A stretch of 64,000 bases of DNA, taken from Cryobacterium cryoconiti. Its GTDB lineage: Bacteria; Actinomycetota; Actinomycetes; Actinomycetales; Microbacteriaceae. A program made the translations under genes and the position numbers. Positions within the stretch are counted from its first letter, which is position 1; each line of letters begins with the position of its first letter. The stretch spans positions 62,001 to 126,000 of the forward strand of contig NZ_SOHA01000005.1 of assembly GCF_004403065.1 (NCBI RefSeq), in the 5' to 3' direction. Positions 16,458 through 25,680 of the stretch are shown piece after piece. The notes below the pieces were generated by a model. The model saw nothing but the letters and a program-made list of their open reading frames with translations, was not told the DNA's origin and made no database searches.

Positions 16458-17783
16458 CTAGCTGGGGAAGGGTGCATCCTTGCGGGCGTAGTAGAACCAG
16501 GCGAGCCAGGTGCAGAAGACGCAGAACACGGCGCAGCCGGCGAAGAACGCGGTCGGGCTGATGACGGTGAGCGAGATTCCCACCACGAACGGTCCGAAGG
16601 CGGCGATCGCGGATGTCCAGGCGATGGCGCCGCCGGCCTGGCGCTTCGGGAAGATCATCGGCATCTGCTTGAACGTGCCGGCGTTGGCCAGCCCGGCGAA
16701 GAAGAAGATGATCAGCATCCCGGTGAGGAAGCCCCAGAACTCATCCACGCTGGTCGGGGTGAGGAAGAACGCGGTGAGGGTCGTGCCTGCCACCATGCCG
16801 AGCCCGCCGATGAAGGTGAAGATCGCACCGCCCCACTTGTCGCAGAACGGGCCGCTCGCCGCTCGCACCAGGGCGCCGAGGACGGGACCGATGAAGGCGA
16901 AGGCCAGCGGGTTCGGGGCATCCGGGAAGTCGCCGTAGACGTTGAGGATGATCAGGCCCATCTGCGCGGCCAGGCCGCTGTAGGCGCCGAAGCTCATCAG
17001 GTAGATGGCCGTCATGATCCAGGTGTGCTTTACCCGGAAGATGTCCATCTGCTGGCGGAAATTCGCCGTGATGGGAACCCGGCGCAGGTAGACGACGGCC
17101 AGGACCACGGCCAGCAGGGCCCAGGGGATGAGCACCAGACCGCCGTTGTGCAGCCAGACGAGGTCACCCTCGGCGCTGCTCTGCGGGGTGAGGGCGGCGG
17201 TGCCGAGCAGACCGAATCCGACCACCCAGGGCAGGATCAGCTGCATCAGGCCGATGCCGAAGTTGCCGAGGCCAGCCTGCAGGCCCAGGGCCGTTCCGGC
17301 GAGGCGCTTGGGAAAGAAGTAACTGGTCGAGGCCATGAAACCGGAGAATGTGCCGCCGCCGATGCCGGCCGCGAAGGCCAGGGCGAGGAGCACCCAGTAG
17401 GGCGTGGACGTGTCCCGGGCGGCGAGGGTCCAGCCGAGCATGGGGATCACGAGGAGGGCCGACGACATGGCGACGAGCGATCGGGTGCCCATGATCGGCG
17501 GCAGGAACATGAAGACCAGGCGCAGCAGCCCACCCGCGAGGCCGGGGAGGGCGACGAGCCAGTACAGCTGGCTGGGCTCGAGGGAATAGCCGATGTCGTT
17601 CAGGCGCGGCGCGATCGCACTGACGAGGTACCAGGCGGCGAAGCTGAGCGTCAGGCTGAAGGTGGTGATCCACAGGGTGCGCCAGGCGAGCTTCGGATCC
17701 CAGGTCTCGTCGTTCTCCGGATCCCAGTTGGACAGATCCGGCTTGAGCTTCGAGGCGAACTGCGGTGTCGTGTCGACTGACAT
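16458..17783 (-). CDS. narK: MFS nitrate/nitrite transporter
   Basis: 441 aa from ATG 17783. Twelve hydrophobic segments. It carries both nitrate signatures of the NarK family: GIGGGTFSGFMASTSYFFPK (about 137-157) and GLANAGTFKQMPMIFPK (about 365-381). The substrate-binding arginines are in LLRLVF and LVRAASGPFCDK. It moves nitrate in and/or nitrite out. The CATTTGTCAC element shared with narG lies 91 bases upstream, so joint regulation with the reductase is likely. Confidence 0.95.
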   Translation of the reverse strand: MSVDTTPQFASKLKPDLSNWDPENDETWDPKLAWRTLWITTFSLTLSFAAWYLVSAIAPRLNDIGYSLEPSQLYWLVALPGLAGGLLRLVFMFLPPIMGTRSLVAMSSALLVIPMLGWTLAARDTSTPYWVLLALAFAAGIGGGTFSGFMASTSYFFPKRLAGTALGLQAGLGNFGIGLMQLILPWVVGFGLLGTAALTPQSSAEGDLVWLHNGGLVLIPWALLAVVLAVVYLRRVPITANFRQQMDIFRVKHTWIMTAIYLMSFGAYSGLAAQMGLIILNVYGDFPDAPNPLAFAFIGPVLGALVRAASGPFCDKWGGAIFTFIGGLGMVAGTTLTAFFLTPTSVDEFWGFLTGMLIIFFFAGLANAGTFKQMPMIFPKRQAGGAIAWTSAIAAFGPFVVGISLTVISPTAFFAGCAVFCVFCTWLAWFYYARKDAPFPS

Positions 17784-17874
17784 TGTGTTTCCTTGGCCTG
17801 GGTGGGCTGCCGGGCACACGGCCCGCGTAGCTTCCACCCTCGCGGTGCGGCCGGATTGCGACAACGCGCGAACG

Positions 17875-17886
17875 CCGTGACAAATG
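17875..17886 (-). promoter_or_regulatory. Conserved CATTTGTCACGG element upstream of narK
   Basis: Reading leftward, the same twelve bases as before narG, with further similarity on both sides. It ends 91 bases before the narK start, almost the same distance as in narG (95), which argues for a shared regulator or promoter architecture. Confidence 0.6.
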
Positions 17887-17932
17887 AATCGGCTGGATTC
17901 GAACCCGAACCGCCGGGCTCAGCCGGTAAGGA

Positions 17933-18172
17933 TCAGCCGCCGGCGAAGGGCGGCAGCACGTCGACGGTGTCGCCGCCGGAGAGGGTTACCGTGTCATCCG
18001 TCGCCCGCGTGCCGTTCACGAGCAGGGAGCACCGGCCGAGGATGCGCTCGAACTCGGCGCCGTAGAGGCCGGTGAGCTGGGCGCGCAGGTCGCCGACGCT
18101 GGTCGCGTCGATCGCGGCCGCGTCGGCGGCGGCGGCCTCGGCGGCCGCGGCGAAGAAACGGATGGTCGCCAT
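17933..18172 (-). CDS. moaD: Molybdopterin synthase small subunit
   Basis: 79 aa. Ubiquitin-like sulfur carrier ending in Gly-Gly, the residue that is thiocarboxylated. Its start overlaps the DUF6457 stop by one base. MoaD with MoaE converts precursor Z (cPMP) to molybdopterin; no moaE is in the window. It is the last gene of the leftward moeZ-moeA-moaC-mobA-DUF6457-moaD operon. The N-terminal half is unusually alanine-rich. Confidence 0.9.
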   Translation of the reverse strand: MATIRFFAAAAEAAAADAAAIDATSVGDLRAQLTGLYGAEFERILGRCSLLVNGTRATDDTVTLSGGDTVDVLPPFAGG

Positions 18173-18459
18173 CAGCGGACCTCCACCGGCTGGTCGGGCG
18201 GCCAGCTGAGCGCGAGCTGGGTGGCCAGTGCGCTGGCAGCCTCGATGTCGGCGGCCGTGCCGCCGTTGCGGGCCGCGGCCAGCCCGACCAGGAACGTGCT
18301 CAGCGGGGCGGCGGGCCGGGCCACGTTGTGGGCCACGTCGCGAGCCACGTCGAGCAGGGTGCCCACGGGCACGTCGGCCGGATCGAGGCCGAGTGCGGCG
18401 GCGAGGGCGGCAAGCCACTCGTCGAGAGCCTCGGGGGGAAGCGGGGTTGAGGTGCTCAT
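18172..18459 (-). CDS. DUF6457 domain protein
   Basis: 95 aa small, mostly helical, acidic protein (LDEWLAALAAALGLD at the start, LDVARDVAHNVARPAAPLSTFLVGLA in the middle), matching the DUF6457 family seen next to actinobacterial molybdenum-cofactor genes. It overlaps mobA by ATGA and moaD by one base, so it is made together with them. Function is not established; a role in nucleotide attachment or cofactor handover is only inference from context. Confidence 0.72.
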   Translation of the reverse strand: MSTSTPLPPEALDEWLAALAAALGLDPADVPVGTLLDVARDVAHNVARPAAPLSTFLVGLAAARNGGTAADIEAASALATQLALSWPPDQPVEVR

Positions 18460-19169
18460 TCGGTATCACTCCTCGGGGAGATGCTCCGCGGTGGGGTGCT
18501 GGTCAGCAGTGCGGAACTCCTCTCCACATCCTGCCATGTGTCCACGTCGGCGCCGGTGCCGCCTTCGTCGGTGACGCCGCGCAGCTCGAGCGGGGCGAGC
18601 AGCGCGCGCATGCTGGCGCCGTGAGCGTCGGCCCCGAGTCGTCGGGCGGCCGCGCCGAGGGGTGCCTGCCGATAGATCCCCGCGAGCCACTGCGCGCGGC
18701 CCCCCGTGTCGATCAGGTGCAGGCCGTCAACGGATGCCGGCAGCGCCGGGTCGGTCGCCGCCGGCACCAGCAGACGGGCGGCATCTGCTGCCCAGGGAAG
18801 GTCGCAGGCCAGTACCAGCACCCAGCCGGCCGGGGCGTCGGAGGCAGAGACGCGCACGCGCTCGAGCGCGGCGAGCCCCGCTACGATCCCGGCGACCGGG
18901 CCTCCGAACGGCGGGTCCTCGAGGGTCCAGGTCGACTCGGCCCGGTGGCCGGCCGGGACGGCCGCCCGGGCCTCCTCCGGCCCGACCACGACGACGTGCC
19001 GGGCGAGGCTCCGGGCGTCCAGCACGCGGGACAGCAGGGTGCGGCCGGCCACCTCGACCGCGGGTTTGACCGCGCCGTCGAGCCTCCGGGCGCGGCCGCC
19101 GGCCAGCACGATCAGGTCGATCGGGTCGATCGGCTCGATCGGGTCGATCAGTTCGGTGGCCACGACCAC
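18456..19169 (-). CDS. mobA: Molybdenum cofactor guanylyltransferase
   Basis: 237 aa from GTG 19169. A Rossmann-like nucleotidyltransferase: VLAGGRARRLDGAVKP (nucleotide loop and Lys), then ACDLPW (metal-binding Asp). It would attach GMP to Mo-molybdopterin, giving the MGD cofactor needed by NarG and the FdhF-like enzyme. The N-terminus before the loop is encoded by a 9-base tandem repeat (19115-19150, reading IDPIEPIDPID). It begins two bases after moaC ends. Confidence 0.82.
   Translation of the reverse strand: MVVATELIDPIEPIDPIDLIVLAGGRARRLDGAVKPAVEVAGRTLLSRVLDARSLARHVVVVGPEEARAAVPAGHRAESTWTLEDPPFGGPVAGIVAGLAALERVRVSASDAPAGWVLVLACDLPWAADAARLLVPAATDPALPASVDGLHLIDTGGRAQWLAGIYRQAPLGAAARRLGADAHGASMRALLAPLELRGVTDEGGTGADVDTWQDVERSSALLTSTPPRSISPRSDTE
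19115..19150. repeat. 9-bp tandem repeat inside mobA
   Basis: Four in-frame copies of GGTCGATCG (two with one change) encode the repeated Ile-Asp/Glu-Pro N-terminal stretch of MobA. Length variation here would not shift the frame. Confidence 0.85.
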
Positions 19170-19171
19170 GG

Positions 19172-19669
19172 CTACGCGTTCGGGCGGTGCCAGTCGCCGG
19201 ACTTACCGCCCGTCTTGGTGATCAGGCGCACGTTCTCGATCATGACGGACTTGTCGAGACCCTTCACCATGTCTACGACGGCGAGGGCGGCCACCGACAC
19301 CGCGGTCAGTGCCTCCATCTCGACGCCCGTGCGGTCGGCGGTGCGCACGGTGGCCGTGACGCGCACGCCGGTGTCCTCGATGACGAGGTCGACGGCGGCG
19401 CCGTGCACCCCGATCACATGCGCGAGGGGGAGCAGGTCGGCGCACTTCTTGGCACCCTGGATGCCGGCGATCCGGGCCACGGCCAGCACATCGCCCTTGG
19501 GGGTGCTGCCGTCGCGGAGCGCGGCGATGACCTTCGGGCCGCAGGCCACGAAGCCGGCCGCCGTGGCGCTGCGCACGGTGGGCTGCTTCTCGGTCACGTC
19601 GACCATGCGAGCCTGGCCGGCGGAATCGAGGTGCGTGAAGGGGTGTGCGGTCGGGTCGGGAGCGGTCAT
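19172..19669 (-). CDS. moaC: Cyclic pyranopterin monophosphate synthase
   Basis: 165 aa from ATG 19669, overlapping the moeA stop by ATGA. MoaC completes cPMP formation after MoaA. Signatures: [22 protein letters not shown] at the N-terminus and [19 protein letters not shown] near residue 70, then [20 protein letters not shown]. Full length. Confidence 0.95.
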   Translation of the reverse strand: MTAPDPTAHPFTHLDSAGQARMVDVTEKQPTVRSATAAGFVACGPKVIAALRDGSTPKGDVLAVARIAGIQGAKKCADLLPLAHVIGVHGAAVDLVIEDTGVRVTATVRTADRTGVEMEALTAVSVAALAVVDMVKGLDKSVMIENVRLITKTGGKSGDWHRPNA

Positions 19670-21006
19670 GACAACAGCATGACAGTGACCCGGTCGCCCT
19701 CGGCAATCCGGGTCACGTTCTCCGGCACGATGGCCAACCCGACCGCCTGGCCGAGGCCCGCGACGAGATGCGATCCCGAGCCGCCCGCCGCGGCGCGGCG
19801 CACCACGCTCCGGGTGCCCTCGCCCTCGAGGGTCACCGGCATGTACTGGGCGCGTCCGAGCGGGGAGTTCCAGCTCTCCGCGGTGGTCGCGGAGATGGTG
19901 GTGCGGAACAGGTCGGTGTGGCCGCCGAGCCGGCGCAGGGCCGGCCGCACGAAGACCTCGAACGAGACGAAGGCACTGACCGGGTTGCCGGGAAGGGCGA
20001 AGATGAGTGGCCCGTCGATTGCCGGAGCACCGTCGGCGGTGGCCGGGGCGGCCGGCCACCGGCCGAAGCCCTGGGGCTTGCCCGGTTGCATCTTCACGGG
20101 GCCGAACCGTACGGTGCCGAGCGGGGCGAGCACGGCCTTGACCACGTCGTAGGCTCCGACGCTCACCCCGCCGGAGAGCACGATGGCGTCGACGGTGCCG
20201 GCCAGGCCGGCCAGCAGGCTGCGGAGCGTGCTCTCATCGTCGGGAACGGCGCCGAGCCGGATCGGCACCCCGCCGGCGGCGGCGACGGCCGCGGCGAGGA
20301 GATACGAGTTGGAGTCGGGGATCTGGCCGCGCCGGGTGGGCTCACCGGGGGTGACGAGCTCGCTGCCGGTGGAGATGACGGCCACGCGGGGGGCCGGATG
20401 CGCCAGCAGCCTCGACGTGCCGGCGCTGGCAGCGGCGGCCACCCGGGTCGGCCAGAGCACGCAGCCGCGGGCGAGCACGGTGTCGCCGGCGTGGGCGTCT
20501 TCGCCGGAACGACGGATGTGCGCTGCCGGAGCCGGTGCCCGGAGGATGGTGACCGTGACGGTGCCCTGATCGGTGTCCTCGATCGGCACCACGGCGTCCG
20601 CTCCGTCGGGGAGCGGCGCGCCCGTCATGATCCGGGCGACCTGACCGGTCTCCAGGTGCGGATTCTGGCTGGTTCCGGCCGCAAGGTCGGCGACCACCGT
20701 CAGCGTGACCGGATGATCCGGAGCAGCCTCGAGCAGGTCGGCGCGCATGACGGCGTAGCCGTCCATGGCCGAGTTGTCGAAGGGGGGAGTGTCCGTGGCG
20801 CTCCGCACGTCGTCGGCGAGAACGAGGCCGAGGGCCGCGTCGAGCGACACCAGCACGGGCGGCAGCGGGGCGACCGCGGCCAGCACGAAGGCGAGCTGGT
20901 CGGCGACGCTGCGGGCCGAGACGGGTGGGGCGCAGGCGTCAGCGGCCGTCCCGGGCTCGGATTCGTGCCGGTGCTCCTGCTGGTGCGTCGTCCCCGTCAT
21001 GGTCAC
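19666..21006 (-). CDS. moeA: Molybdopterin molybdenumtransferase
   Basis: 446 aa from GTG 21006 (GTGA overlap with moeZ; an ATG lies two codons in). MoeA inserts molybdate into adenylylated molybdopterin. Seen: [59 protein letters not shown] and [15 protein letters not shown]. The N-terminal 25 residues are His-rich and acidic and may extend the family core. It overlaps moaC by ATGA. Confidence 0.95.
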   Translation of the reverse strand: MTMTGTTHQQEHRHESEPGTAADACAPPVSARSVADQLAFVLAAVAPLPPVLVSLDAALGLVLADDVRSATDTPPFDNSAMDGYAVMRADLLEAAPDHPVTLTVVADLAAGTSQNPHLETGQVARIMTGAPLPDGADAVVPIEDTDQGTVTVTILRAPAPAAHIRRSGEDAHAGDTVLARGCVLWPTRVAAAASAGTSRLLAHPAPRVAVISTGSELVTPGEPTRRGQIPDSNSYLLAAAVAAAGGVPIRLGAVPDDESTLRSLLAGLAGTVDAIVLSGGVSVGAYDVVKAVLAPLGTVRFGPVKMQPGKPQGFGRWPAAPATADGAPAIDGPLIFALPGNPVSAFVSFEVFVRPALRRLGGHTDLFRTTISATTAESWNSPLGRAQYMPVTLEGEGTRSVVRRAAAGGSGSHLVAGLGQAVGLAIVPENVTRIAEGDRVTVMLLS

Positions 21007-22244
21007 GTCCTCGCTGTGGTCGTCGATTCGCTGGTGACGGCGTCACCGTGCCATTTATGGCCCACTCCGGGAGCGGTGCCGTCGGCTACGGCGGCGTCCC
21101 AGGCGATCATGCCGCCGTCGAGCAGGGTGAGGTCGGTGAACCCGGCGGCGGTGAGGGCCGCCGCGGCGCGTTCGGCCCGCGGGCCCACGTGGCAGTGCAG
21201 GACCAGCGGCAGATCACGCGGCAGGGTCGCCGTTCCGGCCTCGGTGAGAAGCTCGCCCAGAGGCAACAGCACGGCATCCGGGATCGCACTCTCGGCATGC
21301 TCGTCGGGCTCGCGCACGTCGACGACCACGAACGGGTCGGTGCCCGCGGCGCGGGCGGTGAGGCGCGTGACGAGCTGCACCGGGGTGAGCGACGGCCACG
21401 CCTGTGCCTGCGCGTGTGTCTGCGCCGCGGCGAGCGTCGCGGCCGGGTTCGGGTCGGTGGCGGCCACGCCGGTGCCGATCAGGGGAACCTCGGTGAACCG
21501 ACCCGAGAGGGCGTCGATCACGAGGATGCGCCCGATCAGCGGGGTGCCGATCCCGGCGATCAGCTTGATCGCCTCGGTGGCCATCAGCGAGCCCACCTGA
21601 CCGCAGAGCGCACCGAGCACGCCGGCCTCGGCGCAGTTGGGCACCTCGCCCTCGGCGGGCGGGGTCGGGAACAGGTCGCGCAGGTGCACCCCCGTCACTC
21701 CGCTTCCGGCGGGCGGGTTGGCCCAGAACACCGACAGCTGCGCGTCGAAGCGCAGAACGGATGCCCACACCAGCGGCAGGCCGAGGGTCGCGCAGGTGTC
21801 GTTGACCAGGAACCGGGTGGGGAAGTTGTCCGTGCCGTCGATGATGACGTCGTACCCGCCGAGGATCGCGGCGGCGTTGCCCGCATCGAGGCGTTCCGCG
21901 TGCTGCACGACAACGGCTTCGGGCGCGATCCCGGCGATCGTCTCGGCGGCGCTGACCACCTTGGGCCGGCCGACATCCGCCTGGCCGTGCACGATCTGTC
22001 GCTGCAGGTTGCTCGGCTCCACGTCGTCGCTGTCGACGATGCCGATCGTTCCGACGCCGGCCGCGGCCAGGTAGACCAAGGCCGGCGAGCCCAGGCCGCC
22101 GGCGCCGAGCACGAGCACCCGGGCATTGGCGAGGCGGCGTTGGCCGAGCTCGTTGAGCTGGGGCAGGCGGCGCTGGCGTGCGGTGCGAATGGATTCGGCG
22201 CCGCTGAGGCGGTCGATGGGCTCGACGAGAGGGGGAATGGCCAT
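21003..22244 (-). CDS. moeZ: MoeB/MoeZ-type adenylyltransferase-sulfurtransferase (ThiF + rhodanese)
   Basis: 413 aa from ATG 22244. The E1-like domain (about 30-270) has the ATP loop LGAGGLGSP, DSDDVEPSNLQRQ, DGTDNFPTRFLVND and C-x-E-AGVLG. A rhodanese domain (about 310-395) has the persulfide Cys in LHCHVGPRAE. It activates the C-terminal glycine of MoaD and loads it with sulfur. First gene of the leftward cofactor operon, with moeA overlapping its stop. A related role for other sulfur carriers is possible. Confidence 0.9.
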   Translation of the reverse strand: MAIPPLVEPIDRLSGAESIRTARQRRLPQLNELGQRRLANARVLVLGAGGLGSPALVYLAAAGVGTIGIVDSDDVEPSNLQRQIVHGQADVGRPKVVSAAETIAGIAPEAVVVQHAERLDAGNAAAILGGYDVIIDGTDNFPTRFLVNDTCATLGLPLVWASVLRFDAQLSVFWANPPAGSGVTGVHLRDLFPTPPAEGEVPNCAEAGVLGALCGQVGSLMATEAIKLIAGIGTPLIGRILVIDALSGRFTEVPLIGTGVAATDPNPAATLAAAQTHAQAQAWPSLTPVQLVTRLTARAAGTDPFVVVDVREPDEHAESAIPDAVLLPLGELLTEAGTATLPRDLPLVLHCHVGPRAERAAAALTAAGFTDLTLLDGGMIAWDAAVADGTAPGVGHKWHGDAVTSESTTTART

Positions 22245-22303
22245 GGTTACCACGCTAGGCGCTGGTGGGGTCCGGCGGGTACCCATCCCGGAGTGCCCCT
22301 TGA

Positions 22304-22318
22304 ATTCCCAGCCGGAAT
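22304..22318. promoter_or_regulatory. ATTCC-N5-GGAAT dyad between moeZ and formaldehyde dehydrogenase
   Basis: A perfect dyad (ATTCC CAGCC GGAAT), 111 bases before the formaldehyde dehydrogenase start and 59 bases before moeZ on the other strand. The same spacer and left arm recur at 29471-29485 before the formate-dehydrogenase-like gene, suggesting a shared regulator. Confidence 0.5.
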
Positions 22319-22429
22319 GTAGTCCAGTAGGAGGGCACCAAGGAACCAACTAGAGAAATCCATGCAGTCTCGCGCGGCCGGATCGGCCCCGCTCTGAGGA
22401 ACGCAATCAGGAACTAGGAAGGTACTTTC

Positions 22430-23644
22430 ATGACAGGGAACAGGGCAGTTGCCTACAAGAGCCCGGGCGTCGTCGAGGTCATCGACATCGACTACCCGAC
22501 GTTCGAGCTGAAGGACGGGCCGGGTGTGAACCCGGCGAACGTGGGCCGCAAGGTGCCGCACGGGGTCATCCTCAGAACCGTGACGACCAATATCTGCGGC
22601 TCGGACCAGCACATGGTCCGGGGGCGCACGACCGCACCGTCGGACCTGGTGCTGGGCCACGAGATCACCGGCGAGGTGGTCGAATGCGGGCCCGACGTCG
22701 AATTCATCAAGGTCGGCGACATCGTCTCGGTGCCGTTCAACATCTCCTGCGGCCGGTGCCGCAACTGTAAGGAGCGCAAGACCGGGATCTGTCTCAACGT
22801 CAACCCCGACCGCCCGGGCAGTGCCTACGGCTACGTCGACATGGGTGGCTGGGTGGGCGGCCAGGCGGAGTACGTGCTGGTGCCGTATGCGGACTGGAAC
22901 CTCCTGAAGTTCCCGGACCGGGACCAGGCGCTGGAGAAGATCATGGATCTGACCATGCTCTCCGACATCTTCCCGACCGGCTTCCACGGAGCGTACAGTG
23001 CCGGCGTCGGCGTCGGATCGACCGTCTACGTCGCCGGAGCCGGCCCGGTGGGTTTGGCTGCGGCGGCATCCGCTCAGTTGCTCGGGGCGGCCGTCGTCAT
23101 CGTGGCCGACCTGAACGAGGAGCGGCTGGCGCAGGCCCGCAGCTTCGGCTGCGAGACCATCGACCTGCGGAACGGCGAACCGCAGGACCAGATCGAGCAG
23201 ATCCTCGGTGAGCCCACCGTCGACTGCGGCGTGGATGCGGTCGGCTTCGAAGCCCGCGGCCACGGCAAGGACGCCGGTCAGGAGCGCCCGGCCACGGTGC
23301 TGAACTCGCTGATGACGGTCACGGCCGCCGGTGGAGGCCTGGGTATCCCGGGGCTCTACGTCACCGGTGACCCGGGCGGGGTCGACGAGGCGGCGAAGGT
23401 CGGCTCGCTGTCCATCCGGCTGGGACTCGGCTGGGCCAAGTCCCTCTCCTTCACCACCGGTCAGTGCCCGGTGATGAAGTACAACCGGGGGCTGATGATG
23501 GCGATCCTGCACGACAAGGTGCAGATCGCCAAGGCCGTCAACGCCCAGGCGATCAGCCTCGAGGATGCCCCGCGCGGGTACGCGGAGTTCGACGCGGGCA
23601 AGTCGGTCAAGTACGTGTTGAACCCGAACAAGTACGTCAAGTAG
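22430..23644 (+). CDS. fdhA: Glutathione-independent formaldehyde dehydrogenase
   Basis: 404 aa from ATG 22430 (AGGAAGG upstream). A zinc alcohol dehydrogenase-family enzyme that oxidises formaldehyde to formate with NAD, resembling the Pseudomonas putida enzyme along its length. Seen: CGSDQHM and GHEITGEVV (catalytic zinc site), the structural zinc cluster in CGRCRNCKERKTGIC, and a GAGPVG nucleotide fold near 205. The long insert (about 240-310) is typical of this subclass. The formate made could feed the FdhF-like enzyme at 27061. A strong terminator follows. Confidence 0.93.
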   Translation: MTGNRAVAYKSPGVVEVIDIDYPTFELKDGPGVNPANVGRKVPHGVILRTVTTNICGSDQHMVRGRTTAPSDLVLGHEITGEVVECGPDVEFIKVGDIVSVPFNISCGRCRNCKERKTGICLNVNPDRPGSAYGYVDMGGWVGGQAEYVLVPYADWNLLKFPDRDQALEKIMDLTMLSDIFPTGFHGAYSAGVGVGSTVYVAGAGPVGLAAAASAQLLGAAVVIVADLNEERLAQARSFGCETIDLRNGEPQDQIEQILGEPTVDCGVDAVGFEARGHGKDAGQERPATVLNSLMTVTAAGGGLGIPGLYVTGDPGGVDEAAKVGSLSIRLGLGWAKSLSFTTGQCPVMKYNRGLMMAILHDKVQIAKAVNAQAISLEDAPRGYAEFDAGKSVKYVLNPNKYVK

Positions 23645-23659
23645 CCGAATTCGACCAGT

Positions 23660-23704
23660 AACAGCACACCCGGCCGGCGGTTCGCCCCGGCCGGGTGTGC
23701 TGTT
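23660..23704 (+). terminator. Strong hairpin after formaldehyde dehydrogenase
   Basis: An 18-base perfect inverted repeat (23660-23677 and 23687-23704) with a 9-base loop, starting 16 bases after the stop. The moaA element begins 15 bases after it, so it separates two transcripts. Confidence 0.85.
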
Positions 23705-23719
23705 CTCCCGGGGCCTCGG

Positions 23720-23731
23720 CATTTGTCACCG
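23720..23731 (+). promoter_or_regulatory. Conserved CATTTGTCACCG element upstream of moaA
   Basis: Eleven of twelve bases match the narG and narK elements; it ends 44 bases before moaA. This ties cofactor synthesis to nitrate reductase expression if the element is functional. Confidence 0.55.
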
Positions 23732-23775
23732 TCCCCGGGACTTTTGCCGCGCGGGGCGGCGGTTAGTGTGGAGAG

Positions 23776-24804
23776 ATGATTGATCAGTTCCAACGCCCGC
23801 TGCACGATCTGCGCATCTCGGTCACCGACCGCTGCAACTTCCGCTGCGTCTACTGCATGCCCACAGAGGTGTTCGGCAAGGACTTCGCGTTCATGGAGCG
23901 TGATGAGCTGCTCTCGTTCGAGGAGATCACCCGGCTGGCGCGGATCAGCGTGGCGCACGGGGTGGAGAAGATCCGCCTCACCGGCGGTGAGCCGCTGCTG
24001 CGCAAGGGGATCGAAGAACTCGTGGCGATGCTGGCCGCACTCCGCACCCCAGACGGCCGTCCGATCGACATCGCGATGACCACCAACGGTTCGGTGCTGG
24101 CACTGAAGGCGCAGGCTCTGAAAGACGCGGGGCTGAAGCGCGTCACGGTGTCGCTGGACTCGCTCGACGACGCCACGTTCCAGGCCATGAATGACGTGAA
24201 GTTCCCGGTCTCGAAGGTGCTGAACAGCCTCGACGTGGCCCACTCGGTGGGGCTCGGCCCGATCAAGATCAACATGGTGCTCAAGCGCGGGCAGAACGAT
24301 CAGGACGTGGTGGCCATGGCGCGTCACTTCAAGGGCACGCCGTACATCCTCCGGTTCATCGAGTACATGGACGTGGGATCGAGCAACGGCTGGGAGATGG
24401 CGGACGTCGTGCCCTCGAGCGAGGTCGTGGCGCGCATCAACGCCGAACTGCCTCTCGACGAGGTGGCCCCCAACTACAACGGCGAGACCAGCCGCCGGTG
24501 GCGGTACCGCGACGGCGACGGGGAGATCGGCGTCATCTCCAGCGTCACCCAGTCGTTCTGCCACTCCTGTTCGCGGGCCAGGGTGTCCACCGACGGCAAG
24601 CTGTTCACCTGCCTGTTCGCGACCGAGGGGCACGACCTGCGCGCCCTGATGCGCGGCGGCTGCACCGACGAGCAGCTGTCCGCCGTGATGGCCCGGATCT
24701 GGAGCGAGCGCACGGACCGGTACTCCGAACTGCGCAGCATTGAGACCGGCAAGCTGCGGGCATCCGGGAAGAAGAAAATCGAGATGTCGTACATCGGTGG
24801 GTGA
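23776..24804 (+). CDS. moaA: GTP 3',8-cyclase
   Basis: 342 aa from ATG 23776. Radical-SAM enzyme that starts molybdenum-cofactor synthesis from GTP. The N-terminal cluster motif CNFRCVYCM and the C-terminal cluster cysteines ([19 protein letters not shown]) are present, LTGGEPLLR marks SAM binding, and the protein ends in the conserved Gly-Gly. fdhD follows after six bases. Confidence 0.97.
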   Translation: MIDQFQRPLHDLRISVTDRCNFRCVYCMPTEVFGKDFAFMERDELLSFEEITRLARISVAHGVEKIRLTGGEPLLRKGIEELVAMLAALRTPDGRPIDIAMTTNGSVLALKAQALKDAGLKRVTVSLDSLDDATFQAMNDVKFPVSKVLNSLDVAHSVGLGPIKINMVLKRGQNDQDVVAMARHFKGTPYILRFIEYMDVGSSNGWEMADVVPSSEVVARINAELPLDEVAPNYNGETSRRWRYRDGDGEIGVISSVTQSFCHSCSRARVSTDGKLFTCLFATEGHDLRALMRGGCTDEQLSAVMARIWSERTDRYSELRSIETGKLRASGKKKIEMSYIGG

Positions 24805-24810
24805 ATCGAG

Positions 24811-25680
24811 ATGAGCAGGATCACGGCGCGACGCAAGGTCGTGCGGATGACGGTGGGCAGGGCGCCCACCACCCGGGAAGACGTTCTGGCAGTGGAAGAG
24901 CCCCTCGAAATCCGCGTGAACGGGCGTTCTCTCGCCGTCACGATGCGCACGCCCGGCAACGATTACGACCTGGCCGCCGGGTTCCTGGTGTCCGAGGGCG
25001 TGATCACCCGGGGCGAGCACTTTTTCGCGGCCCGGTACTGTGCGGGCGCGACCGTCGAGGGGCTGAACACCTACAACGTGCTCGACGTGTCGCTTGCCCC
25101 CGGCGTCACGCCGCCCGACCCGAGCCTGGAACGGTCGTTCCTGACGACGAGTTCCTGCGGCCTCTGCGGTAAGGCGAGCATCGACGCCGTGCGCACCAAA
25201 TCGGCGTTCCCGGTCGTGGACGACCCGGTGCGGGTTGATGCGGCGCTCCTGTCGACCTTCCCCGACACCCTGCGCGACGCCCAGGCCGTGTTCGAGAAGA
25301 CCGGCGGCATCCACGCGGCCGCCCTCTTCGACGGCGCCACCGGGCGGATGCTGGTGCTGCGCGAAGACGTCGGCCGCCACAACGCGGTCGACAAGGTGAT
25401 CGGCTGGGCGGTGAAGGAAGACCTGCTGCCGCTGGCCGGCACGGTGCTGATGGTGTCCAGCCGGGCGAGCTTCGAGCTGGCGCAGAAGGCGCTGATGGCC
25501 GGGATCCCGGTGCTGGCCGCCGTGTCGGCGCCGTCGTCGCTGGCTGCCGAGTTCGCGGACGAGGTGGGCATGACGCTGGTCGGTTTCCTGCGCGGCGACT
25601 CCATGGTGGTTTACGCCGGGGCCGAGCGCATCGAGAGCGGCGAACCGAGCGAACCGAGCCTGGCCGGCGTCACGGGCTGA
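24811..25680 (+). CDS. fdhD: Formate dehydrogenase accessory sulfurtransferase
   Basis: 289 aa. FdhD passes sulfur from a cysteine desulfurase to the molybdenum cofactor of formate dehydrogenases. The catalytic Cys-x2-Cys is in [10 protein letters not shown] (about residue 112), with [14 protein letters not shown] and [15 protein letters not shown] also typical. Its client is presumably the FdhF/YdeP-type enzyme at 27061. It converges with the PAP2 gene; the two coding ends overlap by 11 bases. Confidence 0.95.
   Translation: MSRITARRKVVRMTVGRAPTTREDVLAVEEPLEIRVNGRSLAVTMRTPGNDYDLAAGFLVSEGVITRGEHFFAARYCAGATVEGLNTYNVLDVSLAPGVTPPDPSLERSFLTTSSCGLCGKASIDAVRTKSAFPVVDDPVRVDAALLSTFPDTLRDAQAVFEKTGGIHAAALFDGATGRMLVLREDVGRHNAVDKVIGWAVKEDLLPLAGTVLMVSSRASFELAQKALMAGIPVLAAVSAPSSLAAEFADEVGMTLVGFLRGDSMVVYAGAERIESGEPSEPSLAGVTG

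Noticed and set aside
16510-16938. Rightward frame opposite narK as a small gene
   Set aside because: No ribosome-binding site, composition of a shadow frame, and the opposite strand is a clear transporter.
17884-17940. tRNA-like T-arm (GGTTCGGGTTCGAATCC on the reverse strand)
   Set aside because: The T-stem pairs for only two bases and no acceptor, D or anticodon arms can be built; probably chance next to the narK element.
25670-25680. Frameshift or fusion at the fdhD/PAP2 junction
   Set aside because: The two genes converge and simply overlap by 11 bases; both have normal C-termini.
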